Below, piece after piece: positions 17,464 through 25,382 of a DNA stretch of 51,734 bases (the first letter of the stretch is position 1; every line of letters begins with the position of its first letter). Origin of the DNA: Lachnospiraceae bacterium (lineage in GTDB: Bacteria; Bacillota; Clostridia; Lachnospirales; Lachnospiraceae); the NCBI GenBank assembly GCA_022769625.1, contig JALEJP010000033.1, positions 1 to 51,734 on the forward strand, given 5' to 3'. The notes under the pieces were generated by a model, which saw only the letters and a list, made by a program, of their open reading frames with translations, was not told the DNA's origin and ran no database searches. Both the position numbers and the translations under genes were made by a program.

Positions 17464-17471
17464 TAAAAATT

Positions 17472-17510
17472 AAGATTTCAGTAATTTTTGCCATATTTTT
17501 CTTAAATCTT
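17472..17510 (-). terminator. Weak terminator after the shikimate-kinase-like gene
   Basis: AAGATTT / AAATCTT (7-base arms, AT-only except one pair) with a long loop, followed by a U-rich run on the minus strand. It is weak, so some read-through into murA is possible. Confidence 0.45.
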
Positions 17511-17527
17511 TTTGTCAGACTGTTCGT

Positions 17528-18031
17528 TTAGTCGATTTTATTGACACATTCTACGATTTTTTCCATGGTCTGTTCCACATTCAGACCAGTTTCGTCAATC
17601 GTGATATCTGCATATTTTTCATAGAGCGGTACGCGCTCTTCATACAATCCTTCCAGCGTCTGATTTTCACGAAGCACGACTCCGCGGCAGCGCAGGTCAC
17701 CCAGACGTTCTTTCAGTTGTTCATACGAAAGCTTCAGATAAACAACCGTACCGATCTCCTTCAGATGCTTCATCGCACGTTCTGCGTATACTACACTTCC
17801 TCCGGTGGCGATCACACAATATTCTGCCTGAAGTTCTGCATTTACGCGTTCTTCTATCTCTATAAATCCGTCAATGCCATGCTCTTCAATCAGAAAAGGC
17901 AGGCGCTTGCCTTCCTGTCTTTGAATCTCAAGATCCGAATCAATAAACTGATATCCCATTACCTTCGCCAGAACAACTCCGACCGTACTCTTTCCGGATC
18001 CTGGCATGCCAATCAGTACAATATTTTCCAT
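17528..18031 (-). CDS. Shikimate-kinase-like P-loop kinase, substrate uncertain
   Basis: 167 residues, the length of shikimate kinase. Walker A GMPGSGKST (8-16), the following IDSD and the late RVPLYEKYAD (R133) all match AroK. However, the shikimate-binding arginine of the usual GFR motif is isoleucine (I57 in GFIEIEE), and the GGG loop reads GGS (77-79). Either it phosphorylates something else or it binds shikimate differently. No other aromatic pathway gene is in the window. The kinase fold is certain; the substrate is not. Own promoter upstream (18059-18087). Confidence 0.8.
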   Translation of the reverse strand: MENIVLIGMPGSGKSTVGVVLAKVMGYQFIDSDLEIQRQEGKRLPFLIEEHGIDGFIEIEERVNAELQAEYCVIATGGSVVYAERAMKHLKEIGTVVYLKLSYEQLKERLGDLRCRGVVLRENQTLEGLYEERVPLYEKYADITIDETGLNVEQTMEKIVECVNKID

Positions 18032-18058
18032 ATATTCACCCGTTCGCCTTTCTGGTGT

Positions 18059-18087
18059 ATACTAACACAAGAGGGATTTTTTGTAAA
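18059..18087 (-). promoter_or_regulatory. Promoter of the shikimate-kinase-like gene
   Basis: Minus-strand -35 TTTACA (18082-18087), 17-base spacer, -10 TAGTAT (18059-18064) preceded by TGT, an extended -10. Confidence 0.55.
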
Positions 18088-18145
18088 GTTTTCATTTTCC
18101 ACATCCTTTTCGCATAAGTTAAAAAAAACTCACAGGTATCTCTTT

Positions 18146-19894
18146 ATGCTCCACTCTTTCCTGTCAGCCCTGCACCGCCGGATTCTCCTTCTCTCTTTTA
18201 TACCGGCACTTGCTTTTCTTTTCTGTTCCGGTTACTATTATCGGACAAATCACAGCTTTCTTTCCTTTACAAACACGCTGTTTCAAAACGAAATTACTCA
18301 AAACACGTTGAATCTCCATTACACGCTGAAAGATCCTTCTGCTTTTGGAATAACAGATTACCCGGTAACGCTTGGAAATGCAGACCCGGAAAGCCTTACG
18401 GAATCCTACCTGGCACTGAAAGATTATCAGTCAGCCCTCCTTCGGATTCCCTATAAATGGCTTTCCCATCAAAACAGACTGACTTATGATATCCTGAAGC
18501 TCTGTTTTGAGACACAACTGCAGGGTGAAAAATATCTTCTTTATCAGGAACCTCTCGGACCTTCTCTGGGTACCCAGGCTCAGCTCCCCATTCTGCTTGC
18601 AGAATATAGTTTTCACTCCGAAAAAGATATTGAAGATTATCTGGCACTCCTTCTGCAGATTCCGAAATACTTTGACGGACTGCTGCAGTTCGAATATGCC
18701 AAATCAGATGCCGGTCTTTTTATGAATGACACGATTGCCCAGAGCATCATCGACCAGTGCAAAGCTTTTCTTGATACACAGGAAGAAAACATTCTTTTTA
18801 CTACATTTGAAAGCCGGATAGAAACTCAGAAAAATCTGACCGACAAAGAAAAACAGAACTATATCCTTCAAAACGAGGAAGCTGTAAAAACCTGTGTGCT
18901 GCCCGCCTACGAAAAGCTTGCAGAAGGGATTTCTTCTCTGAAGGGAACCGGCAAAAATGAGCTTGGACTTTGCTATTTTCCGGAAGGAAAATCCTATTAT
19001 ACATATCTCATAAAGGATCTGACCGGATGTTACAACAGTGTGGATGATATTCTGAAACGAATTCAAAAACAGATCAGCCAGGACATACAGGATCTGCGTA
19101 CACTGGTACAGAGAAATCCTTCTCTGTTATCCGATACCGGCATAGAAGCTCTGCAAAATGACACCTCTTCCATATCAGGCGATCCACAGCAGATTCTTCT
19201 GGAACTGCAAAGTAAAATGTCCTCTGACTTTCCGAATCTTCCTGATGTTTCCTGCGATATCAAATATGTTGAGAAATCACTGGAAGATTATTTAAGCCCT
19301 GCCTTTTATCTCACCGCACCTCTCGATGACCCCAATCAGAATGTTATTTACATCAATCCCGGAGCCGGATATGAAGGATTGGATCTTTATTCCACTCTGG
19401 CACACGAAGGATATCCAGGACATTTGTATCAAACCGTGTTTTCTGCTTCCTCCGGCTGTCACCCGGTGCGCAGTCTCCTGAATTTTGGCGGTTATGTAGA
19501 AGGCTGGGCAACTTATGTGGAAATGTTGTCTTTTTCCTACGCAGACGTAGAAAGCTCAACTGCTGAGCTTTACCGCATCAATCGTTCTCTTACTCTTGGC
19601 ATCTCCTCTATTCTGGATATTTATATACACTATTACGGCTATAGCAGGGAACAGGCGGCATCCTTCCTTGCCCGGTTCGGATTCACAGATGAAGATACGG
19701 TGGATTCCTTTTTTAATATCATTCTGGAAGCCCCGGCAAACTATCTGAAATATTACCTGGGATACCTCTGCTTTAAAGACCTGCAGAGTGCTTCCCGCAA
19801 AATAGAAGGCGATTCCTTCCGCCTGAAGAATTTTCACAAAAAAATACTGGAAATCGGTCCCTGCCCGTTCCCAGTACTTTATTCTTATATGTGA
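18146..19894 (+). CDS. DUF885 family zinc metalloprotease, membrane-anchored
   Basis: 582 residues. A signal-anchor helix at about 10-27 is followed by an extracytoplasmic domain. The signature LAHEGYPGHLYQ (an HExxxxH-type zinc site of DUF885 proteins) and the downstream GGYVEGWATYVEM (third ligand Glu region) are both intact. These proteins are predicted peptidases, but a physiological substrate is not established. The frame stays open upstream for 143 codons, but that part has no ribosome site and lies over the divergent gene, so I start at the ATG that begins the signal anchor; the ribosome site (AGGT) is weak. The last 10 bases overlap the convergent MarR gene. Confidence 0.85.
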   Translation: MLHSFLSALHRRILLLSFIPALAFLFCSGYYYRTNHSFLSFTNTLFQNEITQNTLNLHYTLKDPSAFGITDYPVTLGNADPESLTESYLALKDYQSALLRIPYKWLSHQNRLTYDILKLCFETQLQGEKYLLYQEPLGPSLGTQAQLPILLAEYSFHSEKDIEDYLALLLQIPKYFDGLLQFEYAKSDAGLFMNDTIAQSIIDQCKAFLDTQEENILFTTFESRIETQKNLTDKEKQNYILQNEEAVKTCVLPAYEKLAEGISSLKGTGKNELGLCYFPEGKSYYTYLIKDLTGCYNSVDDILKRIQKQISQDIQDLRTLVQRNPSLLSDTGIEALQNDTSSISGDPQQILLELQSKMSSDFPNLPDVSCDIKYVEKSLEDYLSPAFYLTAPLDDPNQNVIYINPGAGYEGLDLYSTLAHEGYPGHLYQTVFSASSGCHPVRSLLNFGGYVEGWATYVEMLSFSYADVESSTAELYRINRSLTLGISSILDIYIHYYGYSREQAASFLARFGFTDEDTVDSFFNIILEAPANYLKYYLGYLCFKDLQSASRKIEGDSFRLKNFHKKILEIGPCPFPVLYSYM

Positions 19895-20328
19895 GGATGA
19901 TCAAAAAATCCGATCAGGTTGGAAAGTGCACGTTCCAGGATCTGAATCTCCTGTGGATCCATACCAGCGATCACTGATTTAATCATCTCATCATGAAACT
20001 TCTGATGATGCTGGTATGCTTTCCTGCCCTTCGCCGTCAATGAAATCAACACAACGCGCCTGTCCTTTTCACTGCGCACGCGGTTGACATAACCTTTTTT
20101 AACCAGATTATTGACCGCAATCGTCAGCGTCCCAACGGTCACGGAGAGTGATTTTGCTATAGATGACATATTTCTCGGCTCCGCGATACCGATTGCATCA
20201 ATTACATGCATATCATTGTTTGTAATATTGCTGAATTCTCCACTGGTGATTGCTTTTTCTTCAATCGTCATAATATCATTAAACAATCTGACCAGAACGG
20301 TATTCAAAGTTTTATATGTCTCATCCAC
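19885..20328 (-). CDS. MarR-family transcriptional regulator
   Basis: 147 residues with the MarR winged helix-turn-helix (about 30-110): MSSIAKSLSVTVGTLTIAVNNLVKKGYVNRVRSEKDRRVVLISLT, with the DRR wing motif intact. N- and C-terminal helices form the dimer interface. Start is GTG, supported by GAGG eight bases upstream; no in-frame ATG is near. It resembles the MarR proteins that control fatty acid synthesis (FabT-like), but no fab gene is here, so the target is open. It converges on the DUF885 gene with a 10-base tail overlap. Confidence 0.88.
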   Translation of the reverse strand: MDETYKTLNTVLVRLFNDIMTIEEKAITSGEFSNITNNDMHVIDAIGIAEPRNMSSIAKSLSVTVGTLTIAVNNLVKKGYVNRVRSEKDRRVVLISLTAKGRKAYQHHQKFHDEMIKSVIAGMDPQEIQILERALSNLIGFFDHPHI

Positions 20329-20434
20329 AGCGCCATCCTCGCTTTCTTCCGGTTGGTTAAACTTTCTCTTCCACTGTTCTCAGACAGCATATCAGAACGC
20401 ACTTTTTTCTTCCTTGTGCTTCTGTCTGAACTAT

Positions 20435-20463
20435 ATTTTAACACAAGTTGTTTTTGTTCTCAA
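20435..20463 (-). promoter_or_regulatory. Promoter of the MarR gene with flanking inverted repeat
   Basis: Minus-strand -35 TTGAGA (20458-20463), 17-base spacer, -10 TAAAAT (20435-20440). CTTGTG / CACAAG (20413-20418 and 20442-20447) brackets the -10 and could be a spaced operator for autoregulation. The operator role is inference. Confidence 0.6.
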
Positions 20464-20500
20464 CCGGAAACGATGATGGGACCAATTTCTAAAATACCGC

Positions 20501-21439
20501 TCAATGATTGGGCTCCCGTTTGATGATTTTAAATACTGCTGTATTTTCATAAGTCAGCGGTTCATCATGGGCAAAAAAGATGATTCCGTCCACCGGCGAA
20601 TCAATCTCCTCTTTCTGTTCCCCGTCACAGGGATCCAGAACACGCGCAAGGCGCTCTCCTTTGCTCACTTCCTGTCCCACCTGCACCAGACACTCAAAAA
20701 TACCGGAATGACGTACCCGGGCAGAAACCAGTTCCCTGTCATCTAGGATCTCAGACTGATAACCAGCCGGCCCCTTATAATCAATCATTTCCTCTGCCGC
20801 CATAAAATTCAAAATAGACTGGACACCAAGCTTTGCGCTTTGTCGATCTATTTTATCTGTGGATGTTGTATACAGACTGAATGCATTTGTCTCCCATATC
20901 TGCCAGTTATAATTCAATGTTGTAGTATCATACGGTCTTGTATTTCTTAAGACCACATAGGGAAGGCCAAATTTTTTGGCCAGCTCTGTATTTTCAAATC
21001 CCGTCGTCATCATGCGCAGGTGCGGAAGAAAAACACCTGGCATATAGAAGGAAGTAAGCTGAATACCATTCTTATACTCTTTTATCACATCAAAAATACC
21101 AGCCGCAATACGCTGCGTTGTCTCACCCAGATCATAGCCCGGAAACATACGGTTAATATCTGTATTATCCGTTGGCCAGAACCGTTTCCCAATATTCATG
21201 GAATGGGGATTACAGGACGGAATGACAAGGATCTCCCTGCCTTCCCGGATTCTTCCCTCTTCCTCCAGCTTTTTCAGTCTCTGGATAAGCTGAGAACAGG
21301 TATAGATCTGCTGAATTTCATTCCCCCGCATATTGCCGACTACACAGAGGGCTTTCTCCCCACTTCCAAAGGTATACCCGGTTACACGAAAATTATCACG
21401 GTACAGGGAATTTATTTTAAAAAGAACTGATTTCTTCAT
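20501..21439 (-). CDS. M14/AstE-like protein that has lost zinc ligands
   Basis: 312 residues, same fold and layout as its upstream neighbour: an AstE/aspartoacylase-like N-terminal domain and a C-terminal barrel-sandwich domain (SPVDGIIFFAHDE). The zinc motif HGxE is RGNE here (R38, E41), and the second histidine (DIH in the neighbour) is replaced within QLTSF (near 127-131). The conserved DINRMFPG segment is retained. It is therefore predicted to be catalytically inactive or altered, perhaps a partner subunit of the active paralogue. ATGA overlap with that gene shows translational coupling. Last gene of the five-gene operon. Confidence 0.82.
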   Translation of the reverse strand: MKKSVLFKINSLYRDNFRVTGYTFGSGEKALCVVGNMRGNEIQQIYTCSQLIQRLKKLEEEGRIREGREILVIPSCNPHSMNIGKRFWPTDNTDINRMFPGYDLGETTQRIAAGIFDVIKEYKNGIQLTSFYMPGVFLPHLRMMTTGFENTELAKKFGLPYVVLRNTRPYDTTTLNYNWQIWETNAFSLYTTSTDKIDRQSAKLGVQSILNFMAAEEMIDYKGPAGYQSEILDDRELVSARVRHSGIFECLVQVGQEVSKGERLARVLDPCDGEQKEEIDSPVDGIIFFAHDEPLTYENTAVFKIIKREPNH

Positions 21440-22380
21440 GCTTTTTCCTCCGTCCTCCTGAGAATACGTGCAATCAGGGATCCTTCATCCACCACCGGAT
21501 ACTCTCGTATGGTAAACAATATCCCATCCACCGGCGAAAGCACTTTATCCCGCACAATCCCTTCCAGAGGATCACAGATCTTTCCAATCAGATCCCCTTT
21601 CCTGACATACTGTCCATGCACTGCCTCCTGCACAAAAATACCGGCACTGGTGGCATTCAGAAATGCTACATCATCACTTCCGGCGGAAATCATGGGTTTG
21701 CGAACCGGTTTTACCGGCCCTCTCCAGATTCCCATATCCTTCATAAGATTAAAAATACCATCCACCAGCTGATCACAGTAGGATTTCGTGATCCGCATGC
21801 CTACCCCCATCTCAACAACAAGCGTGGGTGTCCCGATACTGTTCAGGCTGAAAGCAAGCGTAGATTTCAGCACCGTCGCATTGCTGTGTATCCAGATAAA
21901 ATCAATGTTCAGCTTTTCCGCCAGAGGCACCAGCCATTCCCGGTGCAGCTCATTGATACGCACCTGTGGAATTTCTGTCAGATAAATATTGCTGGCATGA
22001 ATATCAATGCACACATCCGAGCCTTTGAGATCATTCATGATCTCTGAAGCAAGATATTCTGTCATGGCTCCGTCCTTCGTGCCCGGAAAAATACGGTTCA
22101 TATCCAGATCGAAAGCCGGAATCCCCCTGGTAATGGAATCAATCCCCAGCGGATTCATTGCCGGATAAACATCAACTGTACCGGTAAGATATTCCTTTGC
22201 CTGATTGATACGATGAATCAGTTCATAACACACATACTGTCCTTCCAGCTCGTCACCGTGGATACCAGTCACGATACTGATACGTTTTCCACAATCCTCC
22301 CGATCCGGAAAAATGCTGTTTTTTCGTATTTTCAAAACCTCATCCACGGGAAGTCCCACAGATGCCACTGTCTTGACCAT
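21436..22380 (-). CDS. M14-family metallopeptidase/amidohydrolase (AstE/AspA-like)
   Basis: 314 residues. Zinc ligands H41 and E44 in GIHGDELEGQ and H128 in CIDIHASN, with the likely general base E190 in VVEMGVGM: a complete active site of the succinylglutamate desuccinylase / aspartoacylase branch of M14. The C-terminal domain (about 225-314) is a biotinyl/barrel-sandwich-like fold. Expected to cleave an amide bond to an acidic amino acid or its modified form; the natural substrate is unknown. GGAGG from the end of the transglutaminase gene serves the ATG at 22380; upstream in-frame starts lie inside that gene. Confidence 0.85.
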   Translation of the reverse strand: MVKTVASVGLPVDEVLKIRKNSIFPDREDCGKRISIVTGIHGDELEGQYVCYELIHRINQAKEYLTGTVDVYPAMNPLGIDSITRGIPAFDLDMNRIFPGTKDGAMTEYLASEIMNDLKGSDVCIDIHASNIYLTEIPQVRINELHREWLVPLAEKLNIDFIWIHSNATVLKSTLAFSLNSIGTPTLVVEMGVGMRITKSYCDQLVDGIFNLMKDMGIWRGPVKPVRKPMISAGSDDVAFLNATSAGIFVQEAVHGQYVRKGDLIGKICDPLEGIVRDKVLSPVDGILFTIREYPVVDEGSLIARILRRTEEKA

Positions 22381-22382
22381 AA

Positions 22383-23168
22383 TTAATTTTCCTCCACAAC
22401 TACCTGTATCTCCTGCGTCTGTTTTGCACAGCCTGTAAAAACTCCCTGATTGATCAGACAATCCCGGTAATCTCTTCCATGTGAGATTTTGATATGCTGA
22501 TCATCCACGATCAGATTGTTGGTCGGATCCAGTGCATACCATTTTTCGTCCTGATAAATTTCAACCCAGGCATGACTTGCCCCTTCTCCGGTCAGCATCC
22601 CTACCACATATCTTGCCGGAATCCCCGCAAGATGACACAGTGAAATCAATATATGAGAATAATCCTGGCACACGCCACATCCAAGTTCCATCGCCTCTTC
22701 TGCGGTAGTCTGTATGTTGGTGATACCCTGAACATACCGAAAATCCTCATACAATCTGTGCATCATAAATACCCCTTTTTCGTAATCATTCATATTTTCC
22801 GAAAAAGAGAATTTTTCAAAATATGCATTTATTTTTTCGCCAGGTATCGTATAAAAACTTTGATAGCGGTAAAGTCCCAGCATATGGGAAGCATCTCCCG
22901 TTTCACACGGGGATCGTCCTGTTCTGGCATCTCCCTCTACCACAATTTCAAATTTCTGATGCTCCATCTCACAATGTCCAAAAATACAACGATTTCCGAA
23001 AGAGTCCCTGTCCTGGCTCAGGGATTGATTCGGAAATACAGATACCACCAGATTTTCTATTATCTGTCTCTCATCCGTCTGCGGTATACATTTGACTGTA
23101 AAACGGTGATTGGTTACGGGACTGTCAAAAGAAATTCGCATCGCATACCGAAAATGTAAGTTCTTCAC
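22383..23168 (-). CDS. Transglutaminase-like cysteine peptidase/transferase
   Basis: 261 residues. The N-terminal beta domain (about 1-115) is that of bacterial transglutaminase-like proteins. The catalytic core has C167 in GCGVCQDYSH, H199 in ASHAWVEI and D214 in YALDPTNN, a full Cys-His-Asp triad. No signal peptide, so cytosolic. Proteins of this type recur beside alpha-E and circularly permuted ATP-grasp genes, where they are thought to make or break amide bonds in a peptide-like product. GTG start with GGAGG seven bases upstream. Confidence 0.9.
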   Translation of the reverse strand: MKNLHFRYAMRISFDSPVTNHRFTVKCIPQTDERQIIENLVVSVFPNQSLSQDRDSFGNRCIFGHCEMEHQKFEIVVEGDARTGRSPCETGDASHMLGLYRYQSFYTIPGEKINAYFEKFSFSENMNDYEKGVFMMHRLYEDFRYVQGITNIQTTAEEAMELGCGVCQDYSHILISLCHLAGIPARYVVGMLTGEGASHAWVEIYQDEKWYALDPTNNLIVDDQHIKISHGRDYRDCLINQGVFTGCAKQTQEIQVVVEEN

Positions 23169-23233
23169 TTTCTGACCTCCTGAATTTATCTTATGATCCA
23201 GAATGGCATTTTCGGCTCCGCTATTCCGGATTT

Positions 23234-23896
23234 TTACAAAATTCTCTCTATTTCATACACGATACTATAATAATCCAGTTCCGGTGCCTGTACAAGCTCT
23301 AATAAATTTAAGATCACGCTTTCATTATAATGAATATTGCAGCGACCAATACGCCCCGCCAGCCTGCTCACCTCGCGCACCAGATTTTCTCTGGGCTGAT
23401 GAAGTCTTCCATACAGGTCAATACGTTCCACACGCTTGCCCACTTTTATGATATTTCTGCTGTTCTCATCCTCCATAATGTCATCTGCGATACCCCAGAA
23501 GGCAAGGATATTATCCATAACCTTCTGCATTTCGATTAACGGCGCCTGACTTTTTTCTGCCTTGTTCATCTCATAAATGGCAAGCTGTATGTATGAAAGT
23601 GTTTCACTGCCAATTGTTTCGCGCAGCACGATTGCATTGTCATAGGCACGGAGCAGATTGCTCATAATGGAATTGGGGTCTTCCTTATCGAAAGGATATC
23701 TTGTTTTAAAATCCTCGGAAGACTGATAAATATTCGGAATATCCAGATCCCTGCAAAATTCTTCATATCCGCCTGCATTCTCATCCAGCATCCTGTCGTA
23801 GCTTCTGGAATACAGCCGGATGGTTGTATATACTCTTTCTGAATAACGGCCAAGCCAGTAAAGACCGTCTGTCTGTTCTAACGAGATAATACCCAT
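23234..23896 (-). CDS. Alpha-E domain protein
   Basis: 220 residues, all helical. Begins GIISLEQTDGLYWLGRYSERVYTT, the conserved start of alpha-E proteins, with conserved Trp/Arg/Glu positions along the helices. Function unproven; the family almost always neighbours a circularly permuted ATP-grasp and a transglutaminase, as here. The first 19 bases overlap the end of the ATP-grasp gene, so the two are probably translated together and may form a complex. Confidence 0.9.
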   Translation of the reverse strand: MGIISLEQTDGLYWLGRYSERVYTTIRLYSRSYDRMLDENAGGYEEFCRDLDIPNIYQSSEDFKTRYPFDKEDPNSIMSNLLRAYDNAIVLRETIGSETLSYIQLAIYEMNKAEKSQAPLIEMQKVMDNILAFWGIADDIMEDENSRNIIKVGKRVERIDLYGRLHQPRENLVREVSRLAGRIGRCNIHYNESVILNLLELVQAPELDYYSIVYEIERIL

Positions 23897-25197
23897 GTGT
23901 CTTTAAATCCTCCTCCCTGAGATGAATTAACGATAAAAGAATCCGGATTCCTTGAGAATCTGGTCAGCCCGCTCTTCCAAACCAGAGGCTCATCTGCCAT
24001 CAGTACAAAGGCTCGCAGATCTGCTTTTCTCGGAACCATCTCTCCTTTTTCCATAATATCAATGTCCAGGAAATCAATGACTTCCTGCGCGATAAACCGA
24101 CGCGGCTCTTTCTTCAAAAGTGCTATAAAATCTTCTTTCTGTTTTGCCGTCATGCTGCTGCCAAATACGACACCATAGCCACCTGCCTCTGCCACATCCT
24201 TCAGCACAAGTGAATCAAAGTGTTCCAGTACATACCGCATATCTTCCTCATAAAATGGCAGATACGTCGGTGCATTCTGCAGAATCGGCTCTTCACCCAG
24301 ATAATATTTCACCATCTTTGGCACAAAGTAATAAATACCTTTGTCATCTGCAATTCCATTGCCCGGCGCATTTAACAGTGCCACATTTCCCTTCCGGTAA
24401 ATATCGTAAATATGCGGAATACCGATAACAGATTCCGGATTGAAATTCATCGGATCCAGATATTCATCCGAAATTCGGCGATAAACAGCACCCACCCGTT
24501 CCTTCTTACCGGAATAATCTACAAAATACAGTTTGTCGTCTTCTACCGTCAGCTCACGTCCGTTTACCAGATGTACCCCTGTGCGTTCCGCCAGATAAGA
24601 ATGCTCAAAATATGCCGCATTGTAACGTCCCGGTGTCAAAATAACCGTATGACCTCCCACATTTACATTGTCCATGGTTCTGCGCAGGAGATCTGCATAA
24701 TTGCGGTTGTCTTCCAGTTTATAATTCTGAAAGGTTCTGGGACTGCTTCGTCTGCAAAGCTCTCTTGCAATCATCGGATAGGAAGCACCGGAGGGTACAC
24801 GCAGGTTATCCTCCAGCACATACCATTCTTTATTTTTTCCCTGAACCAGATCGATACCGGAAATATGAGAATAAATATCCTTTACCGGTCTGACTCCCTC
24901 ACACTGCGCCAGATATCCGCTTGACGCATAGACAAACTCTTCCGGCACTACTTTATCACGGATTATTTTTTTCTCTCCGTATATATCCTTTAAAAATAAA
25001 TTTAATGCTACTACACGCTGCTTCAGGCCACGTTCCAACCAGTCAAATTCCTGTTTCTCAATAACACGGGGAATTGCATCAAAGGGAAACAGCTGTTCTT
25101 TAAATACATTATTCTTATAAACACCAAACTTCACACCATACCGTGCAAGAAGCTCGTTCACAGTATCCGTATGTTCAAACAAATCCAGATCATACAT
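23878..25197 (-). CDS. Circularly permuted type 2 ATP-grasp protein
   Basis: 439 residues. Contains the family segments RVPSGASYPMIARE, LTPGRYNAAYFEHSYLAE, LLNAPGNGIADDKGIYYFVPKMV and LKDVAEAGGYGVVFGSS, with late IAQEVIDF and KADLRAFV carrying the Mg/ATP residues. ATP-grasp enzymes join a carboxylate to an amine through an acyl-phosphate; the permuted group is predicted to make peptide or peptide-tag bonds, substrate unknown. The ATG at 25197 is preferred over TTG at 25200; AGGAGG lies eight bases before it. First gene of the operon ATP-grasp / alpha-E / transglutaminase / M14 / M14-like. Confidence 0.9.
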   Translation of the reverse strand: MYDLDLFEHTDTVNELLARYGVKFGVYKNNVFKEQLFPFDAIPRVIEKQEFDWLERGLKQRVVALNLFLKDIYGEKKIIRDKVVPEEFVYASSGYLAQCEGVRPVKDIYSHISGIDLVQGKNKEWYVLEDNLRVPSGASYPMIARELCRRSSPRTFQNYKLEDNRNYADLLRRTMDNVNVGGHTVILTPGRYNAAYFEHSYLAERTGVHLVNGRELTVEDDKLYFVDYSGKKERVGAVYRRISDEYLDPMNFNPESVIGIPHIYDIYRKGNVALLNAPGNGIADDKGIYYFVPKMVKYYLGEEPILQNAPTYLPFYEEDMRYVLEHFDSLVLKDVAEAGGYGVVFGSSMTAKQKEDFIALLKKEPRRFIAQEVIDFLDIDIMEKGEMVPRKADLRAFVLMADEPLVWKSGLTRFSRNPDSFIVNSSQGGGFKDTWVLSR

Positions 25198-25248
25198 CAA
25201 TTTCTCCTCCTAACTTCCGCCTGAAAACAGACTTTTTCTGCACAGCAT

Positions 25249-25293
25249 TAAAATAAAAAGAAGGACGTGTGGCTCATAAAGCCAAACGTCCTT
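25249..25293 (-). terminator. Terminator between rsmI and the ATP-grasp operon
   Basis: AAGGACGT-TGGCT pairs with AGCCA-ACGTCCTT (25261-25293) with one internal mismatch, then a U-rich run CTTTTTATTTT on the minus strand. It lies downstream of a strong candidate promoter (25309-25337), so it may act both as end of the rsmI transcript and as an attenuator in the ATP-grasp leader. Confidence 0.85.
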
Positions 25294-25308
25294 GTTGTGC
25301 ATACATAA

Positions 25309-25337
25309 AATATAAAATTTTTCCACACAGCTGTCAA
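25309..25337 (-). promoter_or_regulatory. Promoter of the ATP-grasp operon
   Basis: Minus-strand consensus -35 TTGACA (25332-25337), 17-base spacer, -10 TATATT (25309-25314). Start near 25302, which puts the terminator hairpin at about +9 to +42. Confidence 0.7.
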
Positions 25338-25382
25338 CCATTTTTTACAATTTCTTACCTTGAGAGCCATATTTTGTGAGAA

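Noticed and set aside
17717-18145. 143-codon upstream extension of the DUF885 metalloprotease
   Set aside because: It covers the divergent shikimate-kinase-like gene, lacks a ribosome site, and would bury the signal-anchor helix in the middle of the protein.
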